A stretch of 64,000 nucleotides of DNA from an uncultured Fibrobacter sp. (lineage in GTDB: Bacteria > Fibrobacterota > Fibrobacteria > Fibrobacterales > Fibrobacteraceae), in NCBI GenBank assembly GCA_934700345.1, contig CAKUXP010000006.1, forward strand, positions 51,235 to 115,234, given 5' to 3'. The notes under the pieces are model-generated. The model did not search any database, was not told where the DNA came from, and saw only the letters and a program-made list of their open reading frames with translations. Of this stretch, positions 14,739-24,017 are shown piece by piece (within the stretch, counting starts at the first letter, position 1; each line of letters starts with the position of its first letter). Both the position numbers and the translations under genes were made by a program.

Positions 14739-16823
14739 CTATCCGTTCATCGCCTTGAAATCGGCAACGTTTTTTGCGAATTCCGCAAGATATTCCCGGG
14801 CTTCGCTAGCGACCGTTTCCGGTTCGTAGCCGAACTTCCGTTCGAGGACGCTTGCGGGAGCCGATGCGCCAAAACGTTCTAGCCCGACGACCTTGCCGAA
14901 ACCTCCGACGACATCCTTGAAAAGGATCGGAAGCCCGCTCGAAAGGGCAAAGACAGGCGTCCACGGAACGATGACGGAATTGCGGAATTCCTCGGTCTGG
15001 ATCATGAAAAGTTTCGGGCTGATCATCGAAACGACCCGAACGGAAAGACCTTCCTTGCGGAGAATTTCCGCGGCATCGTGTTCGAGCAGCACATCGGAAC
15101 CGTTCGCGACAAACGTAAGATCGGGCGTCTTGCCCTCCGGCGTATTGTCGCTCACGATATAGGCGCCTTTTCGGCATTTAGAAGCTTCCGCATACCGGGA
15201 ACTTCCGCTCGGGCATGGAAGGGTACCGACCTTCTGGCGCGAAAGAATCAGGGCCGTCGGGCTGTCCGCATTTTCAAACGCCATTTCCCAGGCGACAGTT
15301 GTTTCGGCAGGATCCGCCGGACGGAGGACTAGCATCTGCGGGCGACCGTCCGCCTTGTTTAAATCTTCCAGCAAGCGGATTTGCGTTTCATGCTCAATCG
15401 GCTGGTGCGTCGGACCGTCCTCGCCTACGCGGAAGCTGTCATGCGTAAAGACATACTTGACCGGAAGCCCTTGCAGTGCAGCCATGCGGATGACCGGCTT
15501 CATGAAATCGCTAAAGACAAAAAATGTCGCACAAATCGGATAGAGCCCTCCGTGAAGCGCAAGCCCACAGGCAATGGATCCCATTGTCAATTCCGCGACA
15601 CCGACCTGTACAAATGCCCCGCCGAAATCGCCAGGCTTCATGATGCGCGTTTCGTTCAGGAACTTTTGCGTCTGGTCGCTGTTCGAAAGGTCCGCGGAGG
15701 AACAGATGATGTTCCGATAGTTCTTTCCAAGATAGGCAAGGACCGTGCCCGAACTATTGCGGGTCGCGACGCCTTCCTTCTGATCCAGGTTTTTCAGATC
15801 AAGCTTGACGCTGTTTCCCGAAAGCCATGAACGGAGCGTTTTCGCCTTGTCGGGATTTTCCCTGTCCCAGGCGGACTTTTTTTCCTTCCAAGCGTCGGCG
15901 ATCTTTTGAAGTTCTTCCAGACGCGCGGTAAAAGCTTTTTTCACTTCCGGGAAAACCTGGAACGGATTTTCGGGATCGCCGCCGAGATGCCGGACCGTTT
16001 CCTCGGTCGAAGCGCCTGCGCCGGAAAGGGGCTGTCCATGCGTGGAAACCATACCTTCGAAAGATTCGCCCGAAGCGCCGACAGCGCCTTTCGCCATTGT
16101 CGTATGTCCGATGACGATCGTCGGGCGTTCCTTTTCGGCAAAGGCCCGCTTGAACGCCTCGCGAAGCTCCGAAACATTTTCCCCGTCGGCTTCAAGAACA
16201 TTCCAACCCCACGATTCGTACTGCTTCCTGAAGTCCTGGTCCATGACGTCTTCCGTCTTGCAGGAAAGCTGTACGCCGTTAGCGTCGTAGAAGAAGACGA
16301 GGTTCGAAAGCTTGAGATGCCCGGCCACGCGCCCGACACCGTAAGCGATTTCTTCCTGGATGCCTCCGTCCGAAACAAGCAGAACGGTCTTGTGTTCGAG
16401 AATGTCGCCGAACTCGGCCACCTTGTAGCGTTCCGCGATGGCGACGCCCGCAGCCATGCCCTGTCCTAGCCCCAGAGGTCCCGACGAGTTTTCGATTCCG
16501 TGTTCGACGGAAAGTTCCGGATGCCCTGACGTGATGCTTCCAAACTGGCGGAAGTTCCTGAGGTCCTCCATCGAAAGGCGCCCGGTGAGAAGAAGCTCCG
16601 AATAGAGCAGCGGAGACATGTGGCCCGGATCCATCAGGAAACGGTCGCGCGCTTCCCACTGAGGATTCTTCGGATCGAACCGGAGAAATTCCGCAAAAAG
16701 GAGCGTTACGGCTGTAGCCGCACCCATCGCTCCGCCCGGATGCCCGGACTTCGCCTTTTCGACCATGGCGGCGGAAAGGATTCGAACGTTATCGGCAGCT
16801 TTTTGAATTATTGAATCGTCCAC
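14739..16823 (-). CDS. tkt: Transketolase
   Basis: A 694-residue thiamine-pyrophosphate enzyme of the non-oxidative pentose phosphate pathway. The N-terminus has KAKSGHPGGAMGAA, then DPGHMSPLLYSELLL, GPLGLGQGMAAGVAIAERY and the TPP site in VSDGGIQEEI with YDANGVQLS. The pyrimidine domain has FVQVGVAELTMGSIACGLAL with the catalytic Glu, and THDSFRVGEDGPTHQPIEH. It is full length and stands alone upstream of the OmpA-like gene. Confidence 0.94.
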   Translation of the reverse strand: MDDSIIQKAADNVRILSAAMVEKAKSGHPGGAMGAATAVTLLFAEFLRFDPKNPQWEARDRFLMDPGHMSPLLYSELLLTGRLSMEDLRNFRQFGSITSGHPELSVEHGIENSSGPLGLGQGMAAGVAIAERYKVAEFGDILEHKTVLLVSDGGIQEEIAYGVGRVAGHLKLSNLVFFYDANGVQLSCKTEDVMDQDFRKQYESWGWNVLEADGENVSELREAFKRAFAEKERPTIVIGHTTMAKGAVGASGESFEGMVSTHGQPLSGAGASTEETVRHLGGDPENPFQVFPEVKKAFTARLEELQKIADAWKEKKSAWDRENPDKAKTLRSWLSGNSVKLDLKNLDQKEGVATRNSSGTVLAYLGKNYRNIICSSADLSNSDQTQKFLNETRIMKPGDFGGAFVQVGVAELTMGSIACGLALHGGLYPICATFFVFSDFMKPVIRMAALQGLPVKYVFTHDSFRVGEDGPTHQPIEHETQIRLLEDLNKADGRPQMLVLRPADPAETTVAWEMAFENADSPTALILSRQKVGTLPCPSGSSRYAEASKCRKGAYIVSDNTPEGKTPDLTFVANGSDVLLEHDAAEILRKEGLSVRVVSMISPKLFMIQTEEFRNSVIVPWTPVFALSSGLPILFKDVVGGFGKVVGLERFGASAPASVLERKFGYEPETVASEAREYLAEFAKNVADFKAMNG

Positions 16824-16917
16824 GGGAAGCCTCTGTGAAAAAATTTCACGCCAAATTTAGATTACATTCGACAAATTCTCAACAGCAAAAAAAACAAAAG
16901 AACTATATTCACCCCCG

Positions 16918-19482
16918 ATGAAAAGATTTAAGCGCATTTTTCAGAACCTGTGCCATCCAGCGGGAATCATCGGGACGCTCATCGCCCTGGCGATTCCCTT
17001 TCTCGTCTATCTTGGACCGAATGTCGGAGCAAAAGACACCATCCGCATTTTAGACCAGAAGCTTCCCTTTCCGCTGTTTCTCGTCCAGCTCGCAGCGGGC
17101 TTTTTTCTTTTCAGCCTTCTTTTCAAGGATTTCTGGGCCTATCTAAAAAAGCATTTTCCGCCACTTCCCTATCTGATTCTCGTTTCCGTCTTCGCCCTTT
17201 TCGCGACAATCTTCGCCGGGACGCAAATAGAAGCCCGTCACCGAGTCCAAAGCGACGAAAGCGTTTTCATGGCGATAGCCCAGAACATGTATTTCAACCA
17301 GACGACCGGAACGTGCGACGAGGGAGAGTTCCAAAACGGCACGCTCGACTGCTACCGAAATTCCGACAGTTTCAAGACAAAAGGGCTTTCCTTCCTGTAT
17401 CTCCTGGGAATGCCTTTCTTCGGCCCTAACCTCCACTGGATTTTCCATGCGGAACTTGCGATGCTTTTCTTCGCAGCGCTCCTCCTCTTTTTCGCCATCC
17501 GGGCGTGGACGGAAGACGACCTGATCTCCGCGCTTTCAAGCATCATCCTCTTTGCCCAGCCGACGGTACTTTTCCAGTTCCGATCGATGTCCGTCGAGCC
17601 TCTCTACATTTTCCTCTCCGCGCTTTCCCTGTGGGTTTTCAAGTGGGCTTTCGACCGCAACACATGCCGCCACTGGACGCTCGCTGCGATAATTCTCGCA
17701 TTCTTCGCCCAGACCCGCCAGGAAACGGTTTTCTGCCTTGCCGCGTTCCTCGCCGTCGCCCTTCCGAAAATTCTCGACCGAAAGGACTCCAAGGCCCCGG
17801 CGTTTTTTGTAACGCTTTCGTTTTTTTCCGTCCCGGTTCTCCTCACAATAAGCTACTTCCAGGGTTACGGTTTTCAGGGTGGCACCTATTCCGCCCACGG
17901 TCACTTCATAGAAAACCTCGTCGGAAACTGGTCCGTGATGACGAAGTCCCTTTCGGAAAACGGTCTTCTCGCGAACCCCTTCCTTTCGAGCTTCAACTAC
18001 CTCTTTCTCCTCGGGCTTGTCTTTCTGTGCATCCAGGCGCTCCGCGAGATACTGGCGAAAAATTTCGGGACAAATACGAAAATCGCCGGATTCCTTCTCC
18101 TCTACCATATCCAGACCTACATGATCCTCGAAAACGTCTCGGGCGACTTCACGATCGAAATCAACCAGCGTTACGCCCTCGTGATGATGCCTTCGATGGC
18201 CTTTCTTGCCGCATACGCCGTAAAGCACTTGCTCGCAATCGCCTACTTCCTTTTCGGAGTGCCCCGCTTCAAGACAAGCTTCCGCGCAAATTTTCTCGCA
18301 ACGCTAGTCATCGCCACTGCCGTTTTCGGGAACACGATCCATTACAAGGAAAGCTTCAATCGAAACATTATGTACAATCGGAACCATCTGACGACGGAGG
18401 AAGCGAAAATCTGGAAATGGCTAGGCACCAAATCCAAGAAGCCGCGCCTGTTCGTCTATGGCAGGCCGTGGCACTTTGTCGCATACGGGGTGTCTTCGAT
18501 ACACTACGACCGCGCACGGAAAATTTCACCGGATTCCCTGGAGCGGCTAGTCAGGAAATACGACGGCGAGGTTTACTACATCCGCGGACTCGACTGTTGG
18601 GATTCCAAAACGTATCACGCCAAAGCGGTGGAGCGTCGCATTCCGACGACCTGCGATGTCTTTGAACGCGAAGCGAAACTCGAAGAAGTCTATCAAGTGC
18701 TGGTCACGAACAACTACTGGGTCCGCATCGCAAAAATCCACGCCCGGAGAAATTACGACCCGGCAAAACTTTTCGCCTTCGGCTTCTGGCAGGGAGATCC
18801 CGAAACAAAGACTTTGATTTTCAACTCGGCGGCATACCAGGAAACCGCGGAACCGTGGAAAGCCAGCATATCGCTCAACGGGAATTCCATTTTCGAAAAG
18901 CCTTACAGCAAGGGAAATTTCAGCGACACGCTGAACGGTCCGAAGCTTCTTCCCGGATACAACAGGCTCGAAGCGACCATTTACGATTCGACTTCGGGAG
19001 AAAAAATCGCACATGTCGAAGATTACCGCTTTTTCCGGTTCGAAGGCGCGCTCCAGATGTCCCTGATGCAGCCGACAGAAAATGTCCAAGGCTGGGGCGA
19101 CCTTCACGTCAATTCGACGGTCGAAGGCAATGCGTTCACGCTTTCCGGAAAGAAGTTTCCCGAAGGCTTTGGAACGCACGCTCCGAGCCGGACGATATTC
19201 GATATCCGCGGCGAATTCAAGCGTTTCACGGCGACGATAGGTCTTGACGAAGAGAGCCTCTGCAGCGACGGAATATCATACAAAATTCTCGGCGACGGAA
19301 AAATTCTCGGACAAAACGCACGGCTTACCCCGGGAAAAATCGACACACTTGACATTCCAGTCCAAGGCGTCCACCGTCTCGCCATCGTCACCGATTCACT
19401 TTCAAGCAAGGACTGCGACCACGTCGATTTAGTCCTCCCGACCCTCTACCCCGAAACCAAAACCAACCCGAAGTCCAAATAA
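16918..19482 (+). CDS. Membrane glycosyltransferase (GT39/ArnT-like) with C-terminal NPCBM domain
   Basis: An 854-residue protein. The N-terminal ~480 residues have about 10-12 hydrophobic helices and the acidic SDESVFMAIAQNMYF element in an outer loop, as in GT-C transferases that use polyprenyl-phosphate sugars. A soluble region follows, and the last ~150 residues (NVQGWGDLHVNSTVEGNAFTL to VDLVLPTLYP) look like an NPCBM/NEW2 carbohydrate-binding domain, including FPEGFGTHAPSRTIFDI. The following GT2 gene overlaps by one base and would make the lipid-linked sugar donor. The acceptor (glycan, lipid or protein) is not known. Confidence 0.72.
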   Translation: MKRFKRIFQNLCHPAGIIGTLIALAIPFLVYLGPNVGAKDTIRILDQKLPFPLFLVQLAAGFFLFSLLFKDFWAYLKKHFPPLPYLILVSVFALFATIFAGTQIEARHRVQSDESVFMAIAQNMYFNQTTGTCDEGEFQNGTLDCYRNSDSFKTKGLSFLYLLGMPFFGPNLHWIFHAELAMLFFAALLLFFAIRAWTEDDLISALSSIILFAQPTVLFQFRSMSVEPLYIFLSALSLWVFKWAFDRNTCRHWTLAAIILAFFAQTRQETVFCLAAFLAVALPKILDRKDSKAPAFFVTLSFFSVPVLLTISYFQGYGFQGGTYSAHGHFIENLVGNWSVMTKSLSENGLLANPFLSSFNYLFLLGLVFLCIQALREILAKNFGTNTKIAGFLLLYHIQTYMILENVSGDFTIEINQRYALVMMPSMAFLAAYAVKHLLAIAYFLFGVPRFKTSFRANFLATLVIATAVFGNTIHYKESFNRNIMYNRNHLTTEEAKIWKWLGTKSKKPRLFVYGRPWHFVAYGVSSIHYDRARKISPDSLERLVRKYDGEVYYIRGLDCWDSKTYHAKAVERRIPTTCDVFEREAKLEEVYQVLVTNNYWVRIAKIHARRNYDPAKLFAFGFWQGDPETKTLIFNSAAYQETAEPWKASISLNGNSIFEKPYSKGNFSDTLNGPKLLPGYNRLEATIYDSTSGEKIAHVEDYRFFRFEGALQMSLMQPTENVQGWGDLHVNSTVEGNAFTLSGKKFPEGFGTHAPSRTIFDIRGEFKRFTATIGLDEESLCSDGISYKILGDGKILGQNARLTPGKIDTLDIPVQGVHRLAIVTDSLSSKDCDHVDLVLPTLYPETKTNPKSK

Positions 19483-20393
19483 TGTATCTATCCGTCATCG
19501 TCCCCCTCTACAACGAAGAAGAAATCGCCGAGAAAACGTTCGCGACCCTCGAACAGGAACTCGCCGAAATCGAGCACGAGCTGATTTTCGTAAACGACGG
19601 TTCCACGGACAGAACCCGCGAAATTCTGGAAAACTTTTTGCCCAAAACACCGCGGAACAAGCTTATCAACTTTAGCCGGAACTTCGGGCATCAGGCGGCG
19701 TTCAGCGCGGGACTAAAGCAAGCTCGGGGAAAAGCCGTCGTCATCATCGACGGAGATTTGCAAGACCCGCCGGCGCTCATCCACGACATGCTGAAAAAAT
19801 GGGAAGAGGGCTACCAGGTCGTCTATGCGCAGCGGAAAAAGCGAAAAGGGGAAACATTCTTCAAAAAGGCTTCGGCGCACGCTTTCTACAAGATTCTCCA
19901 TACGCTCACGAACATCGACATCCCGATGGACACAGGCGACTTTCGCCTGATGGACCGCATTGTCGTCGACCAGTTGAATGCGCTTCCCGAACGAAACCGT
20001 TTTCTCCGCGGACTAGTCTGCTGGGTGGGGTTCAAGAGGACGGGAATCCTCTACGACCGCAAGGAACGCACCGCGGGAAAATCCAAATATCCCTTGCGGA
20101 AAATGCTCCGGCTAGCGATGGACGGCATCACGAGCTTCAGCACGACACCGCTCAAGATAAGCTTTCTCATAGGAATGCTCGCAACGGCGGTCGCCTTTGG
20201 GCTTTTCGTCTGGAGCGTTCTCGAAAAATTCCTGAACCCGGGAACAACGGTTCCCGGCTGGGCATCCCTCATGACGGCAATCGTTTTCTTCGGAGGCGTC
20301 CAGCTGATGAGCATCGGCATCCTAGGCGAATACATCGGACGGATCTACGAAGAAGTCAAGCAACGACCGCTTTATATCGAGGATAAGAAATGA
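19482..20393 (+). CDS. GT2 polyprenyl-phosphate glycosyltransferase (GtrB/ArnC/DPMS-like)
   Basis: 303 residues. The GT-A domain has VIVPLYNEEE, VNDGSTDRT and the DGDLQDPP motif, all hallmarks of DPM1/GtrB enzymes that transfer a sugar from a nucleotide donor to undecaprenyl phosphate. Two C-terminal transmembrane helices (about residues 225-247 and 260-285) are typical. It overlaps the GT39-like gene by 1 base and gmk by 4. The pairing with the upstream membrane transferase matches the ArnC/ArnT arrangement. Confidence 0.88.
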   Translation: MYLSVIVPLYNEEEIAEKTFATLEQELAEIEHELIFVNDGSTDRTREILENFLPKTPRNKLINFSRNFGHQAAFSAGLKQARGKAVVIIDGDLQDPPALIHDMLKKWEEGYQVVYAQRKKRKGETFFKKASAHAFYKILHTLTNIDIPMDTGDFRLMDRIVVDQLNALPERNRFLRGLVCWVGFKRTGILYDRKERTAGKSKYPLRKMLRLAMDGITSFSTTPLKISFLIGMLATAVAFGLFVWSVLEKFLNPGTTVPGWASLMTAIVFFGGVQLMSIGILGEYIGRIYEEVKQRPLYIEDKK

Positions 20394-20953
20394 AGCACAC
20401 TCTCTTTGTAATGAGCGCTCCTTCGGGAGCCGGCAAGACAACCCTCAAGGACATGGTCATCCGGGAATTTCCCGATATGGTTTATTCCATCTCCGCGACA
20501 ACGCGTTCGCCGCGCGAAGGGGAAATTGACGGGGTTCATTACTTTTTCAAGAGTCGGGAAGAATTCCAGCGGATGATTTCGAACGGCGAAATGGTCGAGT
20601 GGAACGAAGTCCACGGAAACTTCTACGGTACGCCCAAAAGCTTCGTGGAAAAGATGCTCGCCGAGGGAAAGCGGGTTCTTTTCGATCTGGATGTTTTCGG
20701 GAAGGTCAATTTCGACAAGGTTTACCCGGATGCCGTCGGCATCCTGATTCTCCCGCCATCGCTTGAAGTCCTCGAAAAACGCCTGCGGCACCGCGCGACT
20801 GATTCCGAAGCGGTTATCGCCCTCCGTCTAGAAAACGCGAGAAAGGAGATCCGTTTCGCCGAGGAACACGGGAAATACGAATATACGATCGTAAACGACA
20901 ACCTGGAAGAAGCGGCGGACAAGTTGCGACAAATCCTGTCGGCGGACGGTTAA
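20390..20953 (+). CDS. gmk: Guanylate kinase
   Basis: A 187-residue enzyme converting GMP to GDP. It has the P-loop SAPSGAGKTTL, SATTRSPREGEIDGVHYFF for GMP binding, WNEVHGNFYGTP, and LFDLDVFGKVNF (Walker B region). Length is slightly shorter than average but complete. It overlaps the GT2 gene by ATGA. The end of the gene (SADG, stop) coincides with the start of a dispersed repeat. Confidence 0.95.
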   Translation: MKHTLFVMSAPSGAGKTTLKDMVIREFPDMVYSISATTRSPREGEIDGVHYFFKSREEFQRMISNGEMVEWNEVHGNFYGTPKSFVEKMLAEGKRVLFDLDVFGKVNFDKVYPDAVGILILPPSLEVLEKRLRHRATDSEAVIALRLENARKEIRFAEEHGKYEYTIVNDNLEEAADKLRQILSADG

Positions 20954-21045
20954 GTTTTAGGGACGAGGGATTGGGGATTCATTTTAGGACGGAAATCAGA
21001 GCTTAGAACTGGGAGCTTGGTGAATCGTCGATAGTCAGAAACGGG
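20941..21045. repeat. Dispersed intergenic mosaic repeat, copy 2 (partial)
   Basis: GGCGGACGGTTAAG followed by TTTTAGGGACGAGGGATT matches the first half of the copy at 49081-49120. AGAGCTTAGAAC (around 20999) also occurs before the copy at 49071-49082. The rest of this 308-base gap up to 21261 shows the heptamer array below and the promoter region of the aminotransferase (TATATT at about 21222), and nothing coding. Confidence 0.5.
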
Positions 21046-21120
21046 ATCGGGCGGACAAGCAGTAAAGTCCCATGTAAATCTGACTTGACAACGTGGAAAA
21101 GCTCGCTCCGCAGGCCAATC

Positions 21121-21169
21121 GCTCATTCCTCATTCCTCATTGCTCATTGCTCATTGCTCATTGCTCTAA
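21121..21169. repeat. Heptanucleotide tandem repeat (GCTCATT/CCTCATT)
   Basis: Six perfect 7-base units in the order GCTCATT, CCTCATT, CCTCATT, GCTCATT x3 (21121-21162), plus a degenerate seventh unit GCTCTAA. It is intergenic, about 90 bases upstream of the aminotransferase start. Such arrays often vary in copy number by slippage. Confidence 0.85.
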
Positions 21170-21261
21170 GCCCCCGACTCTTTTCTAGGCCAAACCGCCC
21201 ATAACCGCCGCCGCCAATTAGCTATATTGTAAGTTGGAATATTTCCACAAGGACCGACACT

Positions 21262-22563
21262 ATGACTTTGAATCCTCTCGCCGAATCACTCAACAGCGAA
21301 CTTTCCGCTAACGGCGCATCCATCCTCCAGATGCTTTCCCAGAAGGGCAAGGCGATATTCTTCCCGAGCAAGGGAATCCTTGGCCAGGGAGGCGAAGCCA
21401 AGGGAAAGGAGATCAACGCGACCATCGGGACGGCTCTCGAAGATGACGGTTCCCCGCTCGTCCTCCCGTGCGTCCAGAAGTCCTTAAATCTCCCGAAGAC
21501 CGCATTCCTCTATGCGCCGAGCTTCGGAAACCCCGAACTCCGCGACGCATGGAAAGCCCAGATTCTCCGCAAAAACCCGAGCATCGAAGGCAAGTCCTTC
21601 TCCCGTCCGGTCGTCTCCGCGGCGCTCACCCACGCCATTTCCATTGCGGGCTACCTATTCCTCGACAAGGGCGACAAGGTCCTAATGCCGGACCTTTACT
21701 GGGACAATTACGAACTCGCTTTCGAAAACGCCTACGGAGCGGAAATCGACACGTTCGAAACATTCGAAAACGGAGGTTTCAACGTCAAAGCCCTCGAAAA
21801 GGCGCTAGAAAAAGGCGAAATCGGAAAGAAAGTCGTCCTTCTCAACTTTCCGAACAACCCGACGGGATACACCGCAACCGAGAAGGAAGCATCCCGGATC
21901 GCAGACACGCTCGTCCGTTCGGCAGACAAGGGTAACAAGATCGTGGTCCTGCTCGACGACGCTTACTTTGGACTGGTCTATGAAGAAGGCGTTACCAGGG
22001 AATCGCTCTTCGCGAAGCTAGTCGATGCGCACAAGAACATCCTCGCGGTCAAGCTCGACGGTCCGACAAAGGAAGATTATGTCTGGGGATTCCGCGTGGG
22101 ATTTATCACGTTCGGCTTCAAGGGCGCCACTCCGGAACAACTCAAGGCTCTCGAAAGCAAGGCGGCAGGCGCCATCCGCGGAAACATTTCGAACGCCCCG
22201 AGCATTTCCCAGAAGATTCTGCTCGAAGCCTACAAGAGCCCGGAATACGTTTTGGAAAAAGAGCAGAAATACGCCGTGCTCAAGAAACGCTACGATGTGA
22301 TTAAGAAGACCCTCTCCGAGCATCCCGAATATCGGGAAGCCTTCGAGCCGATGCCGTTCAATAGCGGTTACTTTATGTGCGTCCGTCCGAAAGGCGTCGA
22401 TGCGGAATCGGTCCGCGTGGAACTCCTCAAGAATTATAGCACCGGGACCATCATGCTGAAAGGACTTCTCCGGATAGCCTTCTCCGCCGTCCCGACAGGC
22501 AAGCTCCCGCAACTTTTCGAAAATGTCTATCGGGCGATTCTCGCCCTCACCCCCCAACCATAG
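21262..22563 (+). CDS. Class I/II PLP-dependent aminotransferase
   Basis: A 433-residue fold-type I aminotransferase. Visible are YAPSFGNPELRDAW, LNFPNNPTGYTAT (substrate/PLP contact), VVLLDDAYFGLVYEEG, and a Lys in DGPTKEDYVWGFRVGFI followed by the phosphate-binding Arg, which fits the PLP-binding lysine position. The C-terminal NSGYFMCVRP holds the carboxylate-binding Arg. It has an AAGGA ribosome site. The amino acid it uses is not clear; the citrate synthase gene 9 bases downstream would fit glutamate/2-oxoglutarate metabolism, but this is only context. Confidence 0.85.
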   Translation: MTLNPLAESLNSELSANGASILQMLSQKGKAIFFPSKGILGQGGEAKGKEINATIGTALEDDGSPLVLPCVQKSLNLPKTAFLYAPSFGNPELRDAWKAQILRKNPSIEGKSFSRPVVSAALTHAISIAGYLFLDKGDKVLMPDLYWDNYELAFENAYGAEIDTFETFENGGFNVKALEKALEKGEIGKKVVLLNFPNNPTGYTATEKEASRIADTLVRSADKGNKIVVLLDDAYFGLVYEEGVTRESLFAKLVDAHKNILAVKLDGPTKEDYVWGFRVGFITFGFKGATPEQLKALESKAAGAIRGNISNAPSISQKILLEAYKSPEYVLEKEQKYAVLKKRYDVIKKTLSEHPEYREAFEPMPFNSGYFMCVRPKGVDAESVRVELLKNYSTGTIMLKGLLRIAFSAVPTGKLPQLFENVYRAILALTPQP

Positions 22564-22572
22564 GAGATCCCA

Positions 22573-23862
22573 ATGGCCGACCTCGCCACCTTGAATTACG
22601 AAGGAAAGTCCTACCCACTTTCTGTTGTGACCGGAACGGAAAACGAAAAGGCGATAGACATCTCCAAGCTTCGCAAGGAATCTGGACTTGTCACGCTCGA
22701 CTACGGCTACACCAATACGGGCAGCACGAAAAGCCAAATCACCTTCGTCAACGGGGAAAAGGGAATTCTCCGGTATCGCGGATATGACATCGAGGACCTG
22801 GCAGCCTATACGACATTCCCGGAAACGGCCTGGCTTCTCATCTACGGCGAGCTTCCCACCCGTGAACAGCTCGGCACGTTCCGCAGGCTTCTGACCGAGA
22901 ACGCGCTCATCCACGAGAACCTGCTCAACTTCTTCCGCGAAATGCCGCCTTCCGCCCACCCGATGGGAATCCTCGGCGCGGTCGTCAATGCGCTCGGACT
23001 TTTCACCCCGCGCTTTTACGACGACGAAAGCAAGCAGGATGCCTTCAATCTCACCGTCGCAAGCCTCATCTCCAAGGTGCGTACAATCGCCGCGTTCTCC
23101 TACAAGGCGAGCATCGGCGAACCGTTCGTCTATCCCGATGCGGAAAAGAGCTACTGTTCAAACTTCCTCAACATGATGTTTTCGAGCAAGGCGAAGCCCT
23201 ACAACGTCGATCCGCTGTTCGTCCATGCGCTGAACGTCCTTCTCATCGTCCATGCGGACCACGAGCAGAACTGCTCCACCTCGACTGTCCGGATGGTCGG
23301 AAGCTCCCAGGCAAGTTTGTACGCAAGCGTCTGCGCGGGCATCTGCGCCCTATGGGGACCGCTCCACGGCGGAGCGAACCAGGCAGCTCTCGAAACGCTC
23401 ATGAAAATCCACCAGAGCGGACTCACCGTCAAGCAGGTCATCGAACGGGCAAAGGACAAGCAGGATCCGTTCAAGCTCTACGGCTTCGGACACCGCGTCT
23501 ATAAAAACTACGATCCGAGGGCCAAGGTCCTGAAAGGGCTCGTCCACACGATTTTCGACCGGGAACATATCGCAGACCCGCTGCTCGATATAGCCTCCGA
23601 ACTCGAAGAGGCCGCGCTCAAGGACGAATACTTCATCGAACGGAAGCTCTACCCGAACGTCGATTTCTACTCGGGCATTCTCTATCATGCAATGGGGATT
23701 CCCACGAATATGCTCACAGTCATGTTCGCCATTGGGCGTCTCCCCGGATGGATAGCCCACTGGAAAGAAATGCACGACGATCCGCAATCGAAAATCAACC
23801 GTCCGCGACAGATCTACACGGGACATTCCGCCCGCCCGTGGCTCCCGATCGACGACCGCTAG
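22573..23862 (+). CDS. gltA: Citrate synthase
   Basis: A 429-residue type II citrate synthase condensing acetyl-CoA and oxaloacetate. Catalytic His are in GPLHGGANQAALE and GFGHRVYKNYDPRA, and the catalytic Asp is in NVDFYSGILYHAMGI. The ending RPRQIYTGHSARPW is the usual C-terminal signature. It follows the aminotransferase by 9 bases with a GGAG site, and a strong terminator follows. In a fermentative anaerobe it probably serves 2-oxoglutarate/glutamate synthesis. Confidence 0.95.
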   Translation: MADLATLNYEGKSYPLSVVTGTENEKAIDISKLRKESGLVTLDYGYTNTGSTKSQITFVNGEKGILRYRGYDIEDLAAYTTFPETAWLLIYGELPTREQLGTFRRLLTENALIHENLLNFFREMPPSAHPMGILGAVVNALGLFTPRFYDDESKQDAFNLTVASLISKVRTIAAFSYKASIGEPFVYPDAEKSYCSNFLNMMFSSKAKPYNVDPLFVHALNVLLIVHADHEQNCSTSTVRMVGSSQASLYASVCAGICALWGPLHGGANQAALETLMKIHQSGLTVKQVIERAKDKQDPFKLYGFGHRVYKNYDPRAKVLKGLVHTIFDREHIADPLLDIASELEEAALKDEYFIERKLYPNVDFYSGILYHAMGIPTNMLTVMFAIGRLPGWIAHWKEMHDDPQSKINRPRQIYTGHSARPWLPIDDR

Positions 23863-23880
23863 GAATAAAAATTTCAATCG

Positions 23881-23910
23881 AACGCCTGCCTCCGGGCAGG
23901 CGTTTTTTCC
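23881..23910 (+). terminator. Rho-independent terminator after gltA
   Basis: The inverted repeat AACGCCTGCC-TCC-GGGCAGGCGTT is followed directly by TTTT, starting 18 bases after the gltA stop. This is a strong, textbook terminator for the aminotransferase-gltA unit. Confidence 0.9.
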
Positions 23911-24017
23911 GTTCTCCTGCAAGGATCTTCACAAAAGACAGCTTCTGTTGATTTTTTATCCATGTTTTTTCCCCTATATACGGAGCAAAAGCAGATAAAA
24001 GAGTATTTTGTATAACT

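Noticed and set aside
21121..21169. CRISPR-like array
   Set aside because: The units are 7 bases with no spacers, so this is a simple tandem repeat. No cas genes are in the window.
22018..22959. 313-codon minus-strand frame across the aminotransferase-gltA junction
   Set aside because: It spans two well-supported genes on the other strand and has no recognisable protein features.
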